Origin: Fictibacillus solisalsi
GTDB lineage: Bacteria > Bacillota > Bacilli > Bacillales > Fictibacillaceae
NCBI RefSeq assembly: GCF_900103485.1
Contig: NZ_FNHW01000001.1
Span: 1,985,306-2,049,305, forward strand
Reading direction: 5' to 3'
Length of the DNA stretch: 64,000 bases
This document shows positions 55,267 through 64,000 of this stretch, one piece after another (the stretch's first letter is position 1; each line of letters starts with the position of its first letter). Both the position numbers and the translations under genes were made by a program. A model generated the notes under the pieces. It had not been told where the DNA came from. It made no database searches and saw only the letters and a program-made list of their open reading frames with translations.

Positions 55267-55906
55267 AATACACACTCCGTTCTATCCAATAATTAACGAT
55301 TTTTCTGCAAACCGGAAGCGTAAACCCTACAATGCTCCCGATCGTAATACAAAACAGTATGGTTCCAAGTGAGATCGGCCCTTTTAGCAGCCAGCCTCCG
55401 GTTAAAACAAAAAGTTCCATCGCCAGCCGGATATGTGAAATTTTCTTTCCCGTTTTCTCCGTTAACGCCAGCATTAAGCTGTCCCGGGGACCGGCACCAC
55501 AATCACATGCGATGTAAAAACCCATTCCAAACCCGTTGATAACAAGTCCTGCCGCAAGCATGGCAATCGCGCCAATGACCGACTCGGGTGTTTTGAAGAA
55601 GGGTATTGCCATAAAAATATCAATAAAAATTCCAACAAAAATCATGTTAAGAAAAGCGCCCACCTGCGGCCATTTTTTCGTTAGCCAGGAAGTAGACCCG
55701 AGAATCAGGAATCCCATTATGATGGACCAGGTGCCAATCGATAATCCGAATTGATAATACAAACCAATATGTAAAACGTCCCAGGGCGCGCTTCCGAGGT
55801 TGGCTTTAATCATCAGCGAGACGCCAAATGACAAGAGAACGAGTCCCATAAAAAACACGAGCCATTTGACAAAGAAAGGCCTTGCAACGGGATTAACTAT
55901 TTTCAT
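55199..55906 (-). CDS. YczE/YyaS-like integral membrane protein
   Basis: 235 residues from ATG 55906 with AAGGAAATA upstream; the frame extends to 55981 without support. Five to six hydrophobic helices with conserved-looking loops KANLGSAPWDVLHIGL and CDCGAGPRDSLMLAL typical of the YczE/YitT-like family. Some relatives influence lipopeptide synthesis; the function is unknown. The last 22 codons overlap the start of cymR in another frame. This gene is not between cymR and rarA in B. subtilis. Confidence 0.85.
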   Translation of the reverse strand: MKIVNPVARPFFVKWLVFFMGLVLLSFGVSLMIKANLGSAPWDVLHIGLYYQFGLSIGTWSIIMGFLILGSTSWLTKKWPQVGAFLNMIFVGIFIDIFMAIPFFKTPESVIGAIAMLAAGLVINGFGMGFYIACDCGAGPRDSLMLALTEKTGKKISHIRLAMELFVLTGGWLLKGPISLGTILFCITIGSIVGFTLPVCRKIVNYWIERSVYYENLNKRTIRVNHHDGFGKKAR

Positions 55907-56053
55907 TAGTATTTCCTTCCCTTTGTCCATTTTTGCACATAAACCCAAACTATTATAGCACGAAAAAGCTAATTCTTGCATTCAAATGACCGGTATAGTA
56001 CCTTTTGGTTACCAGTAATAACCGGTTTAGGTTCTTTAGTACAGGAGGAAAAT

Positions 56054-57388
56054 ATGGATTTATTCAGTGACCATCAATCTCGTGAAAATAAAACAATGGG
56101 TCCGCTTGCAAGCCGGATGCGTCCCCGGTCCATACAGGAGTTTATCGGACAATCCCATATTGTTGGCGAAGGGAAACTGCTGCGGCGGGCGATTGAAGCG
56201 GATCAGCTGACACCCATGATATTTTTTGGCCCACCAGGCACTGGTAAAACCACACTGGCCAAAATCATCGCTAATTCCACATCAGCCTTCTTCGAGCAGT
56301 TGAATGCTGTTACCTCAGGAGTGGCTGACATCAAACGGGTAACTGGGGAAGCCAAAGAACGGCTGGTCATGGATAATAAGAAAACCGTTCTGTTCATCGA
56401 TGAAATCCACCGGTTCAACAAAAGCCAGCAGGATGCGCTGCTTCCTTTTGTAGAAGATGGTACCGTCATTTTGATTGGTGCCACCACAGAGAGCCCCATG
56501 TTCGAAATCAATCCCGCCCTGCTGTCCAGATCAAGGCTGTTCCGGTTTGAACACCTGACCGACGACCATATCCGTCACGTCCTTCTACATACACTCGAAG
56601 ATACCGAGAGGGGCTACGGAAAATACAACATTGAGATCGAGGAAGACGCCCTCTCCCATCTGGTCTCTGTCGCAAATGGTGATGCAAGGACCGCCTTGAA
56701 TGCACTGGAACTGGCGGTTCTCACCACCAAGCCCGATTCATCAGGCAACATACGCATCACACTCTCGATCGCGGAAGAAAGCATTCAGCAGCGCGTGCTT
56801 CAGTATGATAAGAAAGGCGATAATCATTACGATACGATTTCTGCATTTATCAAGAGTATCCGGGGTTCTGACCCTGATGCTGCCCTTTATTGGCTGGCCA
56901 AAATGATCTATGCAGGTGAAGATCCAAGATTTATTGCCCGAAGAATCTACGTTCATGCAGCAGAAGATATCGGGCTCGCAGACCCGAATGCTCTCCTCGT
57001 TGCACAGGCAGCAGCTTACGCAGTGGATTTTGTCGGTATGCCCGAAGCGCGCATTCCATTGGCGGAAGCGGTCGTTTACCTCGCAACGGCCCCCAAAAGC
57101 AATGCCGTCATCATGGGGATCGATAAAGCCATGCAAGCTGTTAAAAATGAAAAAAGCGGCCAGGTTCCCATCCACCTTCGTGATGCCCATTACAAGGGTG
57201 CGAGCGAGCTAGGACATGGAAAGGAGTATAAATACCCTCATAACTACCCAGACGGATATGTGGTCCAGCAATATCTGCCTGACCATTTAAAGAACAAGAA
57301 ATTTTATGACCCCACACCAAGAGGGTTTGAAAAAAATATTCAAAAGCGGCTTGATTATTTTAATGACCGAAAGCGCAAAGAAACCTAA
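56054..57388 (+). CDS. rarA: Replication-associated recombination protein A (RarA/MgsA)
   Basis: 444 residues from ATG 56054 with CAGGAGG upstream; an earlier ATG at 55976 has no site. AAA+ ATPase: Walker A FFGPPGTGKTTLAK, Walker B VLFIDEIHRFNKSQQD, sensor 1 ILIGATTESP, then the tetramerisation domain with SAFIKSIRGSDPDAALYWLA. It acts at stalled replication forks. Transcribed opposite to cymR and the membrane gene, like yrvN in B. subtilis. Confidence 0.95.
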   Translation: MDLFSDHQSRENKTMGPLASRMRPRSIQEFIGQSHIVGEGKLLRRAIEADQLTPMIFFGPPGTGKTTLAKIIANSTSAFFEQLNAVTSGVADIKRVTGEAKERLVMDNKKTVLFIDEIHRFNKSQQDALLPFVEDGTVILIGATTESPMFEINPALLSRSRLFRFEHLTDDHIRHVLLHTLEDTERGYGKYNIEIEEDALSHLVSVANGDARTALNALELAVLTTKPDSSGNIRITLSIAEESIQQRVLQYDKKGDNHYDTISAFIKSIRGSDPDAALYWLAKMIYAGEDPRFIARRIYVHAAEDIGLADPNALLVAQAAAYAVDFVGMPEARIPLAEAVVYLATAPKSNAVIMGIDKAMQAVKNEKSGQVPIHLRDAHYKGASELGHGKEYKYPHNYPDGYVVQQYLPDHLKNKKFYDPTPRGFEKNIQKRLDYFNDRKRKET

Positions 57389-57504
57389 ATCTATCACTCT
57401 GTTAAGGCAAACTAGCAATTTTTAGAAATGACGTATAGAATCCTCTTCTTTTGCTCAAAATGAAAACATAAACTCGTACTTTATGATTCAAGGAGAGGAT
57501 AGAT

Positions 57505-58239
57505 ATGATGAAAATAAGACAGGACGCCTGGTCAGAGGAAGATGATCTGCTGCTTGCCGAGACGGTCTTGCGCCATGTCCGGGAAGGCAGCACACAGCTT
57601 CATGCCTTTGAAGAGGTTGGCGATAAACTTGAACGCACGAGCGCTGCTGTCGGGTTTCGTTGGAATGCCATTGTCCGTAAGAAATATGAACAAGCTTTAA
57701 AGATTGCGAAAAAACAGCGTAAAGAACGGCAAAGAGCCCTTGCCAAAGGACAGCAAAACAAACCGAAAACTATCGTTAAACCGGTAAAGCCTGCAGATGA
57801 TGAAGTTTATCATCCTGAGGAGTTCTTTAAAACGCCGTATACGGCTCCAGTTGAAGAAAGTTCCTTGCAGGAACCATCCTATCAGCCAGAACGACCTGAG
57901 GTACAGACAACCTATCAATCTCAGGGGCAGTCATTAACGCTTGATGAAGTTATCCGTTATCTTTCCGATATTAACCGCAATGGTCTGGCCAGCGGGCGAA
58001 TAGAAGATGAAAATACAGCCTTAAAGCGACAGAATGAGGACTTTTTTCATCAAAACCAAAAGTTGACCGAGCAGCTGCAAAAACTTGAAAAAGATTTTGC
58101 AGCCATGAAAGAAGATTACCAGGCACTCTTGCAAATTATGGACCGTGCACGAAGAATGGTTTTACTGCAGGATGATGCCGGCGATAACCAAAGCTTCCGC
58201 ATGGATAAGAACGGAAACTTAGAAAAACTTGCAAAGTAA
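57505..58239 (+). CDS. RsfA-family prespore-type transcription regulator
   Basis: 244 residues. The N-terminal 55 residues form a Myb/SANT-like DNA-binding domain: RQDAWSEEDDLLLAETVLRH and TSAAVGFRWNAIVRKKY. A basic linker, a variable Pro/Glu region and a C-terminal coiled coil (about 165-215, ENTALKRQNEDFFHQNQKLT) follow. RsfA in B. subtilis adjusts SigF-dependent gene expression in the forespore; other paralogues (YlbO) exist, so I give no symbol. AAGGAGAGG precedes ATG 57505. Confidence 0.85.
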   Translation: MMKIRQDAWSEEDDLLLAETVLRHVREGSTQLHAFEEVGDKLERTSAAVGFRWNAIVRKKYEQALKIAKKQRKERQRALAKGQQNKPKTIVKPVKPADDEVYHPEEFFKTPYTAPVEESSLQEPSYQPERPEVQTTYQSQGQSLTLDEVIRYLSDINRNGLASGRIEDENTALKRQNEDFFHQNQKLTEQLQKLEKDFAAMKEDYQALLQIMDRARRMVLLQDDAGDNQSFRMDKNGNLEKLAK

Positions 58240-58240
58240 A

Positions 58241-58277
58241 AGAAGGACTCACGATAATGTGAGCCCTTCTTTTTTTA
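58241..58277. terminator. Terminator between the RsfA-family gene and tcdA
   Basis: AGAAGGACTCAC pairs with GTGAGCCCTTCT (one mismatch) followed by eight T; the genes are convergent. Confidence 0.8.
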
Positions 58278-59042
58278 ATGCATTCGATTAATCCTAATCT
58301 GGTGGGTTTCCAGCAAGGTGTTTACCACATGTCCGGCCATAAATAAGCCGGAAACCGATGGAACAAAGGAGTTCGAGGATGGAGGCATTTTCGCCTTCCT
58401 GATTCCCGGCGCATTTTCCGGTACAATTTTCTCCCGGATATCTTCTCTGATTTGAACAGGAATTTCATCCGAGAACACAACGGTGACACCCTTATGGATT
58501 CCTTCTTTTCGAAGGCGCTGCCGCACCACCCTGGCGATGGGATCATAGCTCGTTTTGGAAATATCAGTAATTCGAAGCCGTGTTGGATCAAGCTTGTTGG
58601 CCACACCCATACTTGAAATAATCGGTATCTTTCGTTTCAGACACTCTTTGGCAAGATGAACTTTGTAGGTAATCGTATCCGAAGCATCCACGACAAAATC
58701 GAGATCATAATCAAAAAATTGTTCATACGTTTCTTCTGTATAGAACATTTCAAGTGCGATAACTTCGCAATCCGGATTAATATCTGCAATCCTTTGTTTC
58801 ATTAACTCCACTTTCGATTGGCCCACGGTGGAGAGCAACGCATGAATCTGCCGGTTCACATTGGTGATATCCACCACATCTTTGTCTACGAGAATAAGTT
58901 TGCCGATACCCGCCCTCGCCAGGGCTTCGGCTGAAAATGATCCGACCCCTCCGATGCCCAGGATACCGACGGTACTGCCCTTTAAGGCCTCCAGCCCGTC
59001 TTCTCCGATTGCAAGCTCATTTCTTGAAAATTGATGTAACAT
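58275..59042 (-). CDS. tcdA: tRNA threonylcarbamoyladenosine dehydratase (YrvM/TcdA)
   Basis: 255 residues, ThiF/E1-like fold with nucleotide loop VGILGIGGVGSFSAEALARA, LVDKDVVDITNVNRQ and VDASDTITYKVHLA. It forms the cyclic ct6A modification at A37 of ANN-decoding tRNAs. GGAGAAAG precedes ATG 59042. Position between rarA and aspS, with the 6S RNA gene upstream, matches B. subtilis yrvM. Confidence 0.95.
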   Translation of the reverse strand: MLHQFSRNELAIGEDGLEALKGSTVGILGIGGVGSFSAEALARAGIGKLILVDKDVVDITNVNRQIHALLSTVGQSKVELMKQRIADINPDCEVIALEMFYTEETYEQFFDYDLDFVVDASDTITYKVHLAKECLKRKIPIISSMGVANKLDPTRLRITDISKTSYDPIARVVRQRLRKEGIHKGVTVVFSDEIPVQIREDIREKIVPENAPGIRKAKMPPSSNSFVPSVSGLFMAGHVVNTLLETHQIRINRMH

Positions 59043-59194
59043 TGTCTTTCTCCTTTCTATGAAAAGAAGTTGTTTTCATTGTACAACTCCTGTCGGTTCA
59101 AAATCGTACTTCCATTAGTCCTTAAAAAGGATATCCCATTTTTCCAAGGAGTACAACCGTTATTCGTAAGCAAAACCAAAAAACAGCAAAAAAA

Positions 59195-59212
59195 CCCGGA
59201 CATTCGTCCGGG
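59195..59212 (-). terminator. Terminator after the 6S RNA gene
   Basis: CCCGGAC pairs exactly with GTCCGGG and on the minus strand is followed by GTTTTTTTGC. Confidence 0.85.
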
Positions 59213-59239
59213 CTGTTATTTACATTCATTTTAAAATAA

Positions 59240-59430
59240 TGCTGGTGAGAGTCCCAACTGTGCCGTCATTTCCTAAGTTTTGAACCTGCTCTCGCAGGTG
59301 GGTGCCCTGTTCGGCAATTAATGCGTCCCCTGCAAGGAGGCATGCACGCTTTGTCAAAACACCAGCTCCCGATTAAAAAGTGTTGGCTCAAAACATTCGG
59401 TATTAACGAACACATCAGGACTCTTATTGG
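59240..59430 (-). ncRNA. bsrA: 6S RNA (6S-1/BsrA type)
   Basis: The minus-strand transcript begins around AGAGTCCTGATGTGTTCG (5' end near 59424-59430) and ends with GTTGGGACTCTCACCAGC; AGAGTCC pairs with GGGACTCT to close the molecule, about 190 nt, the usual size. GTCCTGATGTGTT is the start I recall for B. subtilis 6S-1 RNA, whose gene also lies between aspS and yrvM. 6S RNA mimics an open promoter and sequesters SigA-RNA polymerase. Ends are approximate. The rest of the 470-base gap between tcdA and aspS holds only its promoter and terminator. Confidence 0.85.
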
Positions 59431-59435
59431 AATAA

Positions 59436-59464
59436 ATCATATCACATCGAGTGGGCTAAGACAA
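59436..59464 (-). promoter_or_regulatory. 6S RNA promoter
   Basis: Minus strand: TTGTCT (59459-59464), 17 bases, TATGAT (59436-59441), six to ten bases before the expected RNA start. Confidence 0.7.
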
Positions 59465-59513
59465 GAGAATACGCCCTCATTATTTAAATTTTCTAATAGT
59501 TACGACTTCTTTC

Positions 59514-61301
59514 CTATGCCTTTTGTCCAGCTTCTTCACCAAGTTTTACAGCCAGGTGAAGTTCATTCAATTGCTTATCGCTGACGGTGGATGGAGCATT
59601 GGTCAAAAGGTCGCTGGCACTTGCTGTTTTCGGGAACGCAATAGTGTCACGAAGGTTGTTCCTGCCTGCCAGAATCATAACGAGACGATCCAATCCAAGT
59701 GCGATTCCTCCATGCGGAGGTGTTCCGTATTCGAAAGCGTCCATTAGGAAGCCAAACTCTTCTTTTGCAGCCTCTTCTGTAAATCCGAGGGTTTTGAACA
59801 TTTTCTCCTGAATCTTTCTTTGATAGATACGCTGTGATCCTCCGCCAAGCTCATAACCGTTCAGCACTAGGTCATAGGCCTTCGCACGAACCTCACCAGG
59901 ATTGCTTTCAAGGAGATCAAGATCTTCTTCTTTTGGCATCGTAAATGGATGGTGAAGCGCGACATAGCGATCTGCATCTTGGTCAAATTCAACTAGTGGG
60001 AAGTCTACAACCCAAAGGAAATTCAACTGGCTTTCATCTATCAGGTTCAACTCCTTACCGAGTTTTAAGCGGAGTGCTCCAAGAGAATCAGCCACTACTT
60101 GCTTGCTGTCTGCCACAAACAGGAACAAGTCCCCGGCTTCTCCTTCAAGAGCCTGAATCAATCCCTTCTGTTCTTCTTCATTAAAGAACTTGGCGATCGG
60201 GCCTTTCAGTTCGTTTTCCTCCAGCTTCAGCCACGCAAGTCCTTTGGCTCCATACCGCTTGACGAAATCGGTGAGAATATCAATATCCTTGCGGGAATAG
60301 TTTGCTGCTTGCCCCTTTACATTCAGTGCCTTGACTTCTCCGCCGCCTTCCACTGTTGAAGCGAAAACTTTAAAACCGCTTGTTTTTACGAGCTCTGAAA
60401 CGTTAAGCAGTTCCATTCCAAAACGAGTGTCAGGTTTGTCTGACCCATAGCGGTCCATCGCTTCCGCATAAGTTAAACGAGGAAGCGGCGTTTGAACAGA
60501 ATAGCTTCGGACTTCCTGAGCAAGCTGTACCATCAGTTCTTCCATCATAGCCATAAGTTTCTCCTGACCGAGGAAGGATGTTTCAATGTCAATCTGAGTG
60601 AATTCAGGCTGGCGGTCTGCCCGCAAATCTTCATCACGGAAACAGCGCACAACCTGGAAGTAACGTTCAAAACCAGCAACCATCAAAAGCTGTTTAAACA
60701 GCTGGGGTGACTGTGGAAGAGCATAAAAGTGACCCGGATGTACACGGCTTGGCACAAGATAGTCACGTGCTCCCTCAGGGGTGCTCTTTGTCAGCATCGG
60801 TGTTTCAATTTCCATAAACTCCTGTGCATCAAGAAAATCGCGAATCGTTTTTGTTATGCGATAGCGTAGTTTCATGGTTTCCTGCATGGCCGGCCGTCTT
60901 AAATCAAGATAGCGGTATTTCAGGCGAACGTCTTCATTGATGTCATTGTCCTCTGAAATGGAAAATGGTGGCGTTTTGGCACTGTTAATGATTTGAATTT
61001 CTCGTCCTAAAACTTCGATTTTGCCGGTTGGTACATTCTCGTTCACGGTTCCTTCTGATCGGGAAACAATGGTCCCCTTTACACTCAACACAAATTCGCT
61101 TCTTACTTTTTCAGCAATGTCGAGCGCTTCCTGGGACACCTCCGGGCTGAAGACTACCTGTACTTGACCTGAACGGTCGCGAAGATCAATGAAAATCAAC
61201 CCTCCAAGATCTCTCCTCTTCTGCACCCAGCCGTTAAGAATGACTTCCTCTCCGACATGCTGTTCATTCAATATTCCGCATTGATGCGTTCTTTCTGCCA
61301 T
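59514..61301 (-). CDS. aspS: Aspartyl-tRNA synthetase
   Basis: 595 residues from ATG 61301 with AGGAG upstream. N-terminal OB anticodon-binding domain ([20 protein letters not shown]), class II motif 2 [18 protein letters not shown], a bacterial insertion domain and motif 3 [11 protein letters not shown]. It charges tRNA-Asp. It starts 14 bases after the hisS stop and shares its T-box leader, as in other Bacillaceae. Confidence 0.97.
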   Translation of the reverse strand: MAERTHQCGILNEQHVGEEVILNGWVQKRRDLGGLIFIDLRDRSGQVQVVFSPEVSQEALDIAEKVRSEFVLSVKGTIVSRSEGTVNENVPTGKIEVLGREIQIINSAKTPPFSISEDNDINEDVRLKYRYLDLRRPAMQETMKLRYRITKTIRDFLDAQEFMEIETPMLTKSTPEGARDYLVPSRVHPGHFYALPQSPQLFKQLLMVAGFERYFQVVRCFRDEDLRADRQPEFTQIDIETSFLGQEKLMAMMEELMVQLAQEVRSYSVQTPLPRLTYAEAMDRYGSDKPDTRFGMELLNVSELVKTSGFKVFASTVEGGGEVKALNVKGQAANYSRKDIDILTDFVKRYGAKGLAWLKLEENELKGPIAKFFNEEEQKGLIQALEGEAGDLFLFVADSKQVVADSLGALRLKLGKELNLIDESQLNFLWVVDFPLVEFDQDADRYVALHHPFTMPKEEDLDLLESNPGEVRAKAYDLVLNGYELGGGSQRIYQRKIQEKMFKTLGFTEEAAKEEFGFLMDAFEYGTPPHGGIALGLDRLVMILAGRNNLRDTIAFPKTASASDLLTNAPSTVSDKQLNELHLAVKLGEEAGQKA

Positions 61302-61315
61302 GCTGAAACTCCTCC

Positions 61316-62584
61316 TCAAATTTGGTTCAAAATATATTGTGTCACTTCTTCAAGCTTAACTTCGGTTTGATTACCGGATTCCATCTCTTTCACGGAGATG
61401 ACTCCATTGGCCAGTTCGTCGTCACCCAGCACGGCAACAATCTTGGCATTTGTGCGGTCTGCCGCTTTAAACTGAGCTTTCATTTTTTTATCCATGTAAT
61501 CTTTGTCTGCTTTCAAGCCTGCCTTACGCAATTGATAAAGGATGGATGGTGCTTTCTCTTTTGCCGATTCACCCATCACAACCAGATAGCAGTCGAGTGA
61601 ATCTTCAATTGGAAGTTTTACCCCTTCTGCATCAAGGGCCAGAAGCAAGCGTTCAAGGCTCATCGCAAATCCGATTCCCGGTGTAGCCGGTCCGCCAATT
61701 TCCTCAGCCAATCCGTTGTATCGGCCGCCGCCGCTTAAGGTTGTAATGGCACCAAAGCCTTCTGCATCACTCATAATTTCAAAAGCGGTATGATTGTAAT
61801 AATCCAACCCCCGAACAAGTGTCGGATCAATCACATAGTCAATACCCATCGCTGTCAGAGTTGACTTTACCGTTTCAAAGTAATTTCTTGATTCATCATT
61901 CAGATAATCATGGATGGAAGGAGCCGTTTTCATCAAATCGTGATCACGGTCCTTCTTGCAATCCAAGATCCTGAGCGGGTTGGTTTGCAGACGGTTTTGG
62001 CAATCGTGGCAAAACTCGTCGATACGTGGTTCAAAATGAGCCACGAGCGCATCTCTATGCGCTTTCCTGCTCTCTTTATCTCCCAGTGTGTTCAGAACTA
62101 GACGCAGGCGTTTTAACCCAAGCTCTTTATAAACGTCCATGGCGAGCGCCATTACTTCTGCATCGATTGATGGATCATCACTTCCCATGGCTTCAATGCC
62201 GAACTGGACGAACTGACGGTATCTTCCTGCCTGCGGCCTTTCGTATCGAAACATCGGACCGATATAATACAGCTTGGTCGGCTGCTGAGGGAGACCAAAC
62301 AGTTTGTTTTCGACATAGGATCTCACTGTGCTTGCCGTTCCCTCCGGCCGAAGCGTAAGGCTTCGTTCCCCTCTGTCCGTAAAGGTATACATCTCCTTTT
62401 GGACAATATCAGTGGTGTCCCCGACACTTCTCAAAAAGAGTTCGGTATGTTCAAAAATTGGTGTCCGAATCTCCTTATAGTTGTACCTGCTGCAAATCTC
62501 TCGTGCTTTTTTCTCTACATACTGCCATTTTTCAACGGTTCCCGGTAAAATATCCTGTGTTCCTCTTGGAATTTGATATCCCAT
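61316..62584 (-). CDS. hisS: Histidyl-tRNA synthetase
   Basis: 422 residues from ATG 62584 (AAGGAGG seven bases upstream). Class II core with [10 protein letters not shown], motif 2 [14 protein letters not shown] and the His-specific loops [15 protein letters not shown] and GGGRYNGL; C-terminal anticodon-binding domain. It charges tRNA-His. First gene of hisS-aspS under a T-box that carries overlapping Asp and His codons. Confidence 0.97.
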   Translation of the reverse strand: MGYQIPRGTQDILPGTVEKWQYVEKKAREICSRYNYKEIRTPIFEHTELFLRSVGDTTDIVQKEMYTFTDRGERSLTLRPEGTASTVRSYVENKLFGLPQQPTKLYYIGPMFRYERPQAGRYRQFVQFGIEAMGSDDPSIDAEVMALAMDVYKELGLKRLRLVLNTLGDKESRKAHRDALVAHFEPRIDEFCHDCQNRLQTNPLRILDCKKDRDHDLMKTAPSIHDYLNDESRNYFETVKSTLTAMGIDYVIDPTLVRGLDYYNHTAFEIMSDAEGFGAITTLSGGGRYNGLAEEIGGPATPGIGFAMSLERLLLALDAEGVKLPIEDSLDCYLVVMGESAKEKAPSILYQLRKAGLKADKDYMDKKMKAQFKAADRTNAKIVAVLGDDELANGVISVKEMESGNQTEVKLEEVTQYILNQI

Positions 62585-62640
62585 CACCCATCCTCCTTGT
62601 ATCAGTTATCATTCATTTTCATTTGGTTAGAAAAATAAAA

Positions 62641-62925
62641 AAACTCCCGTCCCTATTATTATCGCAATAATAATAGGGACGGGAGTTACATACCCGCGGT
62701 GCCACCCTGGTTGAAGCATACGCTTCCGCTCAAATGCAAGTAACGCCTGCATGCGTCCAACTCTACTGGGGTATGGTTCATTTTCCGTTCGAATTGAAAC
62801 CTCAGGAGTGTCTTTCACTAAATCATCATGCAGAAGTGCTCTCAACCTGTGGCACTTCCTCTCTGGCCATGTGGAGGTTTAGCTACTTTTCTCCGTCACT
62901 GGTTATTTCATTGAATTGTTATTTA
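62641..62925 (-). promoter_or_regulatory. T-box riboswitch of hisS-aspS
   Basis: On the minus strand the T-box AGGGTGGCACCGCGGG is at 62693-62708, followed by a 21-bp terminator stem (62642-62687) and a T-run. At the specifier position the leader reads GAAAGACACTCC, aligning GAC with the GCT of the alaS leader (GAAAGCTACTCC). GACAC holds an Asp codon (GAC) and a His codon (CAC) overlapping by one base, matching the two genes it controls. Confidence 0.92.
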
Positions 62926-62953
62926 TCTTACGCATCCTGAAGATCATTGTCAA
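62925..62953 (-). promoter_or_regulatory. SigA-type promoter of hisS-aspS
   Basis: Minus strand: TTGACA (62948-62953), 17 bases, TAAGAT (62925-62930), directly before the T-box leader. Confidence 0.78.
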
Positions 62954-62982
62954 TGTTTTTCGCCAAATTTTTTCGAAAACGG

Positions 62983-63156
62983 CTATCGGCTCATCTTCTT
63001 GCGCAAACTGACCACGCTGCGGAGCGGGACTCCAAATTCCTCGGCCAGCTCCAAATTGCTTGATGAAGCTTCTTTTTGGATAAAATCATGAAAGTCAATG
63101 CCCATCAGCTGATTCACAGGGGCATGCACATGTTCTCCTTTTTCTCCGTTGCGCAT
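62983..63156 (-). CDS. YrzK-like small helix-turn-helix protein
   Basis: 57 residues: MRNGEKGEHVHAPVNQLMGI then DFHDFIQKEAS and a C-terminal helix-turn-helix-like LELAEEFGVPLRSVVSLRKK. AAAGGAAG lies upstream of ATG 63156. A small gene (yrzK) occupies the same place between dtd and hisS in B. subtilis, as I recall. Whether it binds DNA or another protein is not known. Confidence 0.65.
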   Translation of the reverse strand: MRNGEKGEHVHAPVNQLMGIDFHDFIQKEASSSNLELAEEFGVPLRSVVSLRKKMSR

Positions 63157-63215
63157 CCAAATCTTCCTTTCACCTTTTTTTTTAGCTTTTCCAAAAGGTG
63201 AAGGTTTTAAAAGTT

Positions 63216-63659
63216 TTATTCCCGGCTGTCCAGGATCAAGGTGACAGGGCCGCTGTTGGTGAATGCCACGTCCATCATTGCCCCAAAAATGCCGGTTTCC
63301 ACCGTAATTCCTTTTTCCCTGAGCATTCCGTTAAACGTCTCATACAGGGTGCTGGCCTGGTCAAGTTTGGCAGCATTCATAAAGTTAGGCCGCCTTCCCT
63401 TTTTGCAGTCACCATACAAGGTAAATTGCGAAACGGATAAAATAGAGCCCCCGACATCGAGCAATGAGAGATTCATTTTTTGCTGTTCATCTTCAAATAT
63501 CCGGAGGTTGGCCGCTTTTTCAGCAAGAAACTCTGCGTCCTTTTCTGTGTCTTCATGCGTTACCCCGACAAGGAGCAACAAGCCATGGCCAATTTGGCCC
63601 ACGACTTTCTCGTCTACGGTAACAGAGGCCTCTGTTACCCGCTGTAAAACTAATCGCAT
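63216..63659 (-). CDS. dtd: D-aminoacyl-tRNA deacylase
   Basis: 147 residues from ATG 63659, preceded by [29 protein letters not shown] is the conserved start, [17 protein letters not shown] the active-site segment and [11 protein letters not shown] the Gly-cisPro motif. It frees tRNA from D-amino acids and glycine mischarging. It lies directly after relA as in B. subtilis (yrvI). Confidence 0.96.
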   Translation of the reverse strand: MRLVLQRVTEASVTVDEKVVGQIGHGLLLLVGVTHEDTEKDAEFLAEKAANLRIFEDEQQKMNLSLLDVGGSILSVSQFTLYGDCKKGRRPNFMNAAKLDQASTLYETFNGMLREKGITVETGIFGAMMDVAFTNSGPVTLILDSRE

Positions 63660-63678
63660 GTCGCTCTCCTTTGTTTCT

Positions 63679-64000
63679 TTATTGCATGACACGGCGTACC
63701 GCGTATATATCAGGAATCCGCTTGATCCGTTCGACTACCTTTTGCAGATGGTTCACATTCTGTATGGAAATGGACATACTGATCGTCGCCATCTTGTTTC
63801 GGTCGGATCTTCCGGAAACTGCAGTAATATTGGTTTTTGTTTCTCCTACAGCATGAAGAACCTCATTCAGCAGACCCCGGCGGTCAAACCCGTTGATTTC
63901 AATATCCACATTATAGCTTTTCGGTTTTTCGATGCTGCCTTCCCATTCTACTGGCAGCAGTCTGACCTGGGCATCCCCGGTCGTTACATTCACACAATCC
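63679..64000 (-). CDS. relA: RelA/SpoT (p)ppGpp synthetase, C-terminal part (5' end outside window)
   Basis: About 107 codons are visible, ending in [20 protein letters not shown]. The part includes the conserved [18 protein letters not shown] linker and the ACT domain ([40 protein letters not shown]). The catalytic synthetase and hydrolase domains lie beyond the right edge. The order relA-dtd is that of B. subtilis. The full protein would be about 730 residues. Confidence 0.93.
   Translation of the reverse strand, partial: DCVNVTTGDAQVRLLPVEWEGSIEKPKSYNVDIEINGFDRRGLLNEVLHAVGETKTNITAVSGRSDRNKMATISMSISIQNVNHLQKVVERIKRIPDIYAVRRVMQ

Noticed and set aside
55907-56053. Upstream extensions of the YczE-like gene and of rarA in the divergent gap
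   Set aside because: Both genes have clear Shine-Dalgarno sites further in; the extended frames overlap each other and lack support.

Overview
The window (about 44% GC) is chromosomal DNA of an aerobic, endospore-forming member of the Bacillaceae. Support for this comes from a sporulenol/hopene-type triterpene cyclase, an RsfA-family prespore regulator, T-box and SAM-I riboswitches, AGGAGG-type ribosome binding sites, and a long block (about 32.9-64 kb) that follows the B. subtilis order relA-dtd-yrzK-hisS-aspS-6S RNA-tcdA-rarA-cymR-iscS-mnmA-yrrB-recD2-yrrD-yrzR-yrzQ-yrrI-alaS-ireB-ruvX-yrzB-mltG-trmR-udk-greA-pbpI-yrrS-yrrT-mtnN-mccA-mccB-yrhC, read on the minus strand. I would not name a species; Bacillus or a close genus such as Fictibacillus fits.

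Layout. 1-5.7 kb: partial triterpene cyclase, a tiny HD-GYP-N-terminus-like protein, a SCO1 lipoprotein with an extra C-terminal domain, a two-component system, a truncated remnant of a streptogramin B lyase (vgb) and a phospholipase-C-like protein. 5.8-9.8 kb: a zinc/cadmium/cobalt resistance regulon (cadA, czrA, czcD) with three matching CzrA-type operators. 9.8-11.9 kb: decayed genes (a frameshifted P-loop kinase and an IclR-regulator remnant) around an aldo/keto reductase. 12-14.5 kb: metI-metC under a SAM-I riboswitch. 14.6-19 kb: a LacI-controlled operon joining the ribulose-monophosphate enzymes HxlA/HxlB to a sugar-acid-type MFS transporter and a TIM-barrel isomerase, with two palindromic operators. 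19.1-21 kb: an ABC exporter behind a leader-peptide attenuator. 21-27.4 kb: nitrate assimilation (nasC, nirD, nirB, nasA) with a TnrA-like box. 27.4-31.8 kb: a secreted esterase, a CsbD stress protein with a SigB-like promoter, lemA plus a TPM-domain gene, and a cluster of very small genes containing a duplicated module of a 19-residue peptide plus a YrzI-family protein. 31.9-32.9 kb: menA.

From 32.9 kb the conserved block begins. yrrT, mtnN, luxS, mccA and mccB rebuild cysteine from the by-products of methylation. A 27-bp CymR-like operator lies before yrrT, and the regulator CymR is encoded 18 kb away in the same window. Departures from the B. subtilis order include luxS inside the mcc operon, the absence of the two U32-peptidase genes (trhP1/trhP2) between trmR and udk, a YczE-like membrane gene whose end overlaps cymR, and an RsfA-family gene next to rarA. 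alaS and hisS-aspS each have a T-box leader; the hisS leader carries the overlapping Asp/His specifier GACAC. No rRNA, tRNA, CRISPR array, intact insertion sequence or prophage was seen.
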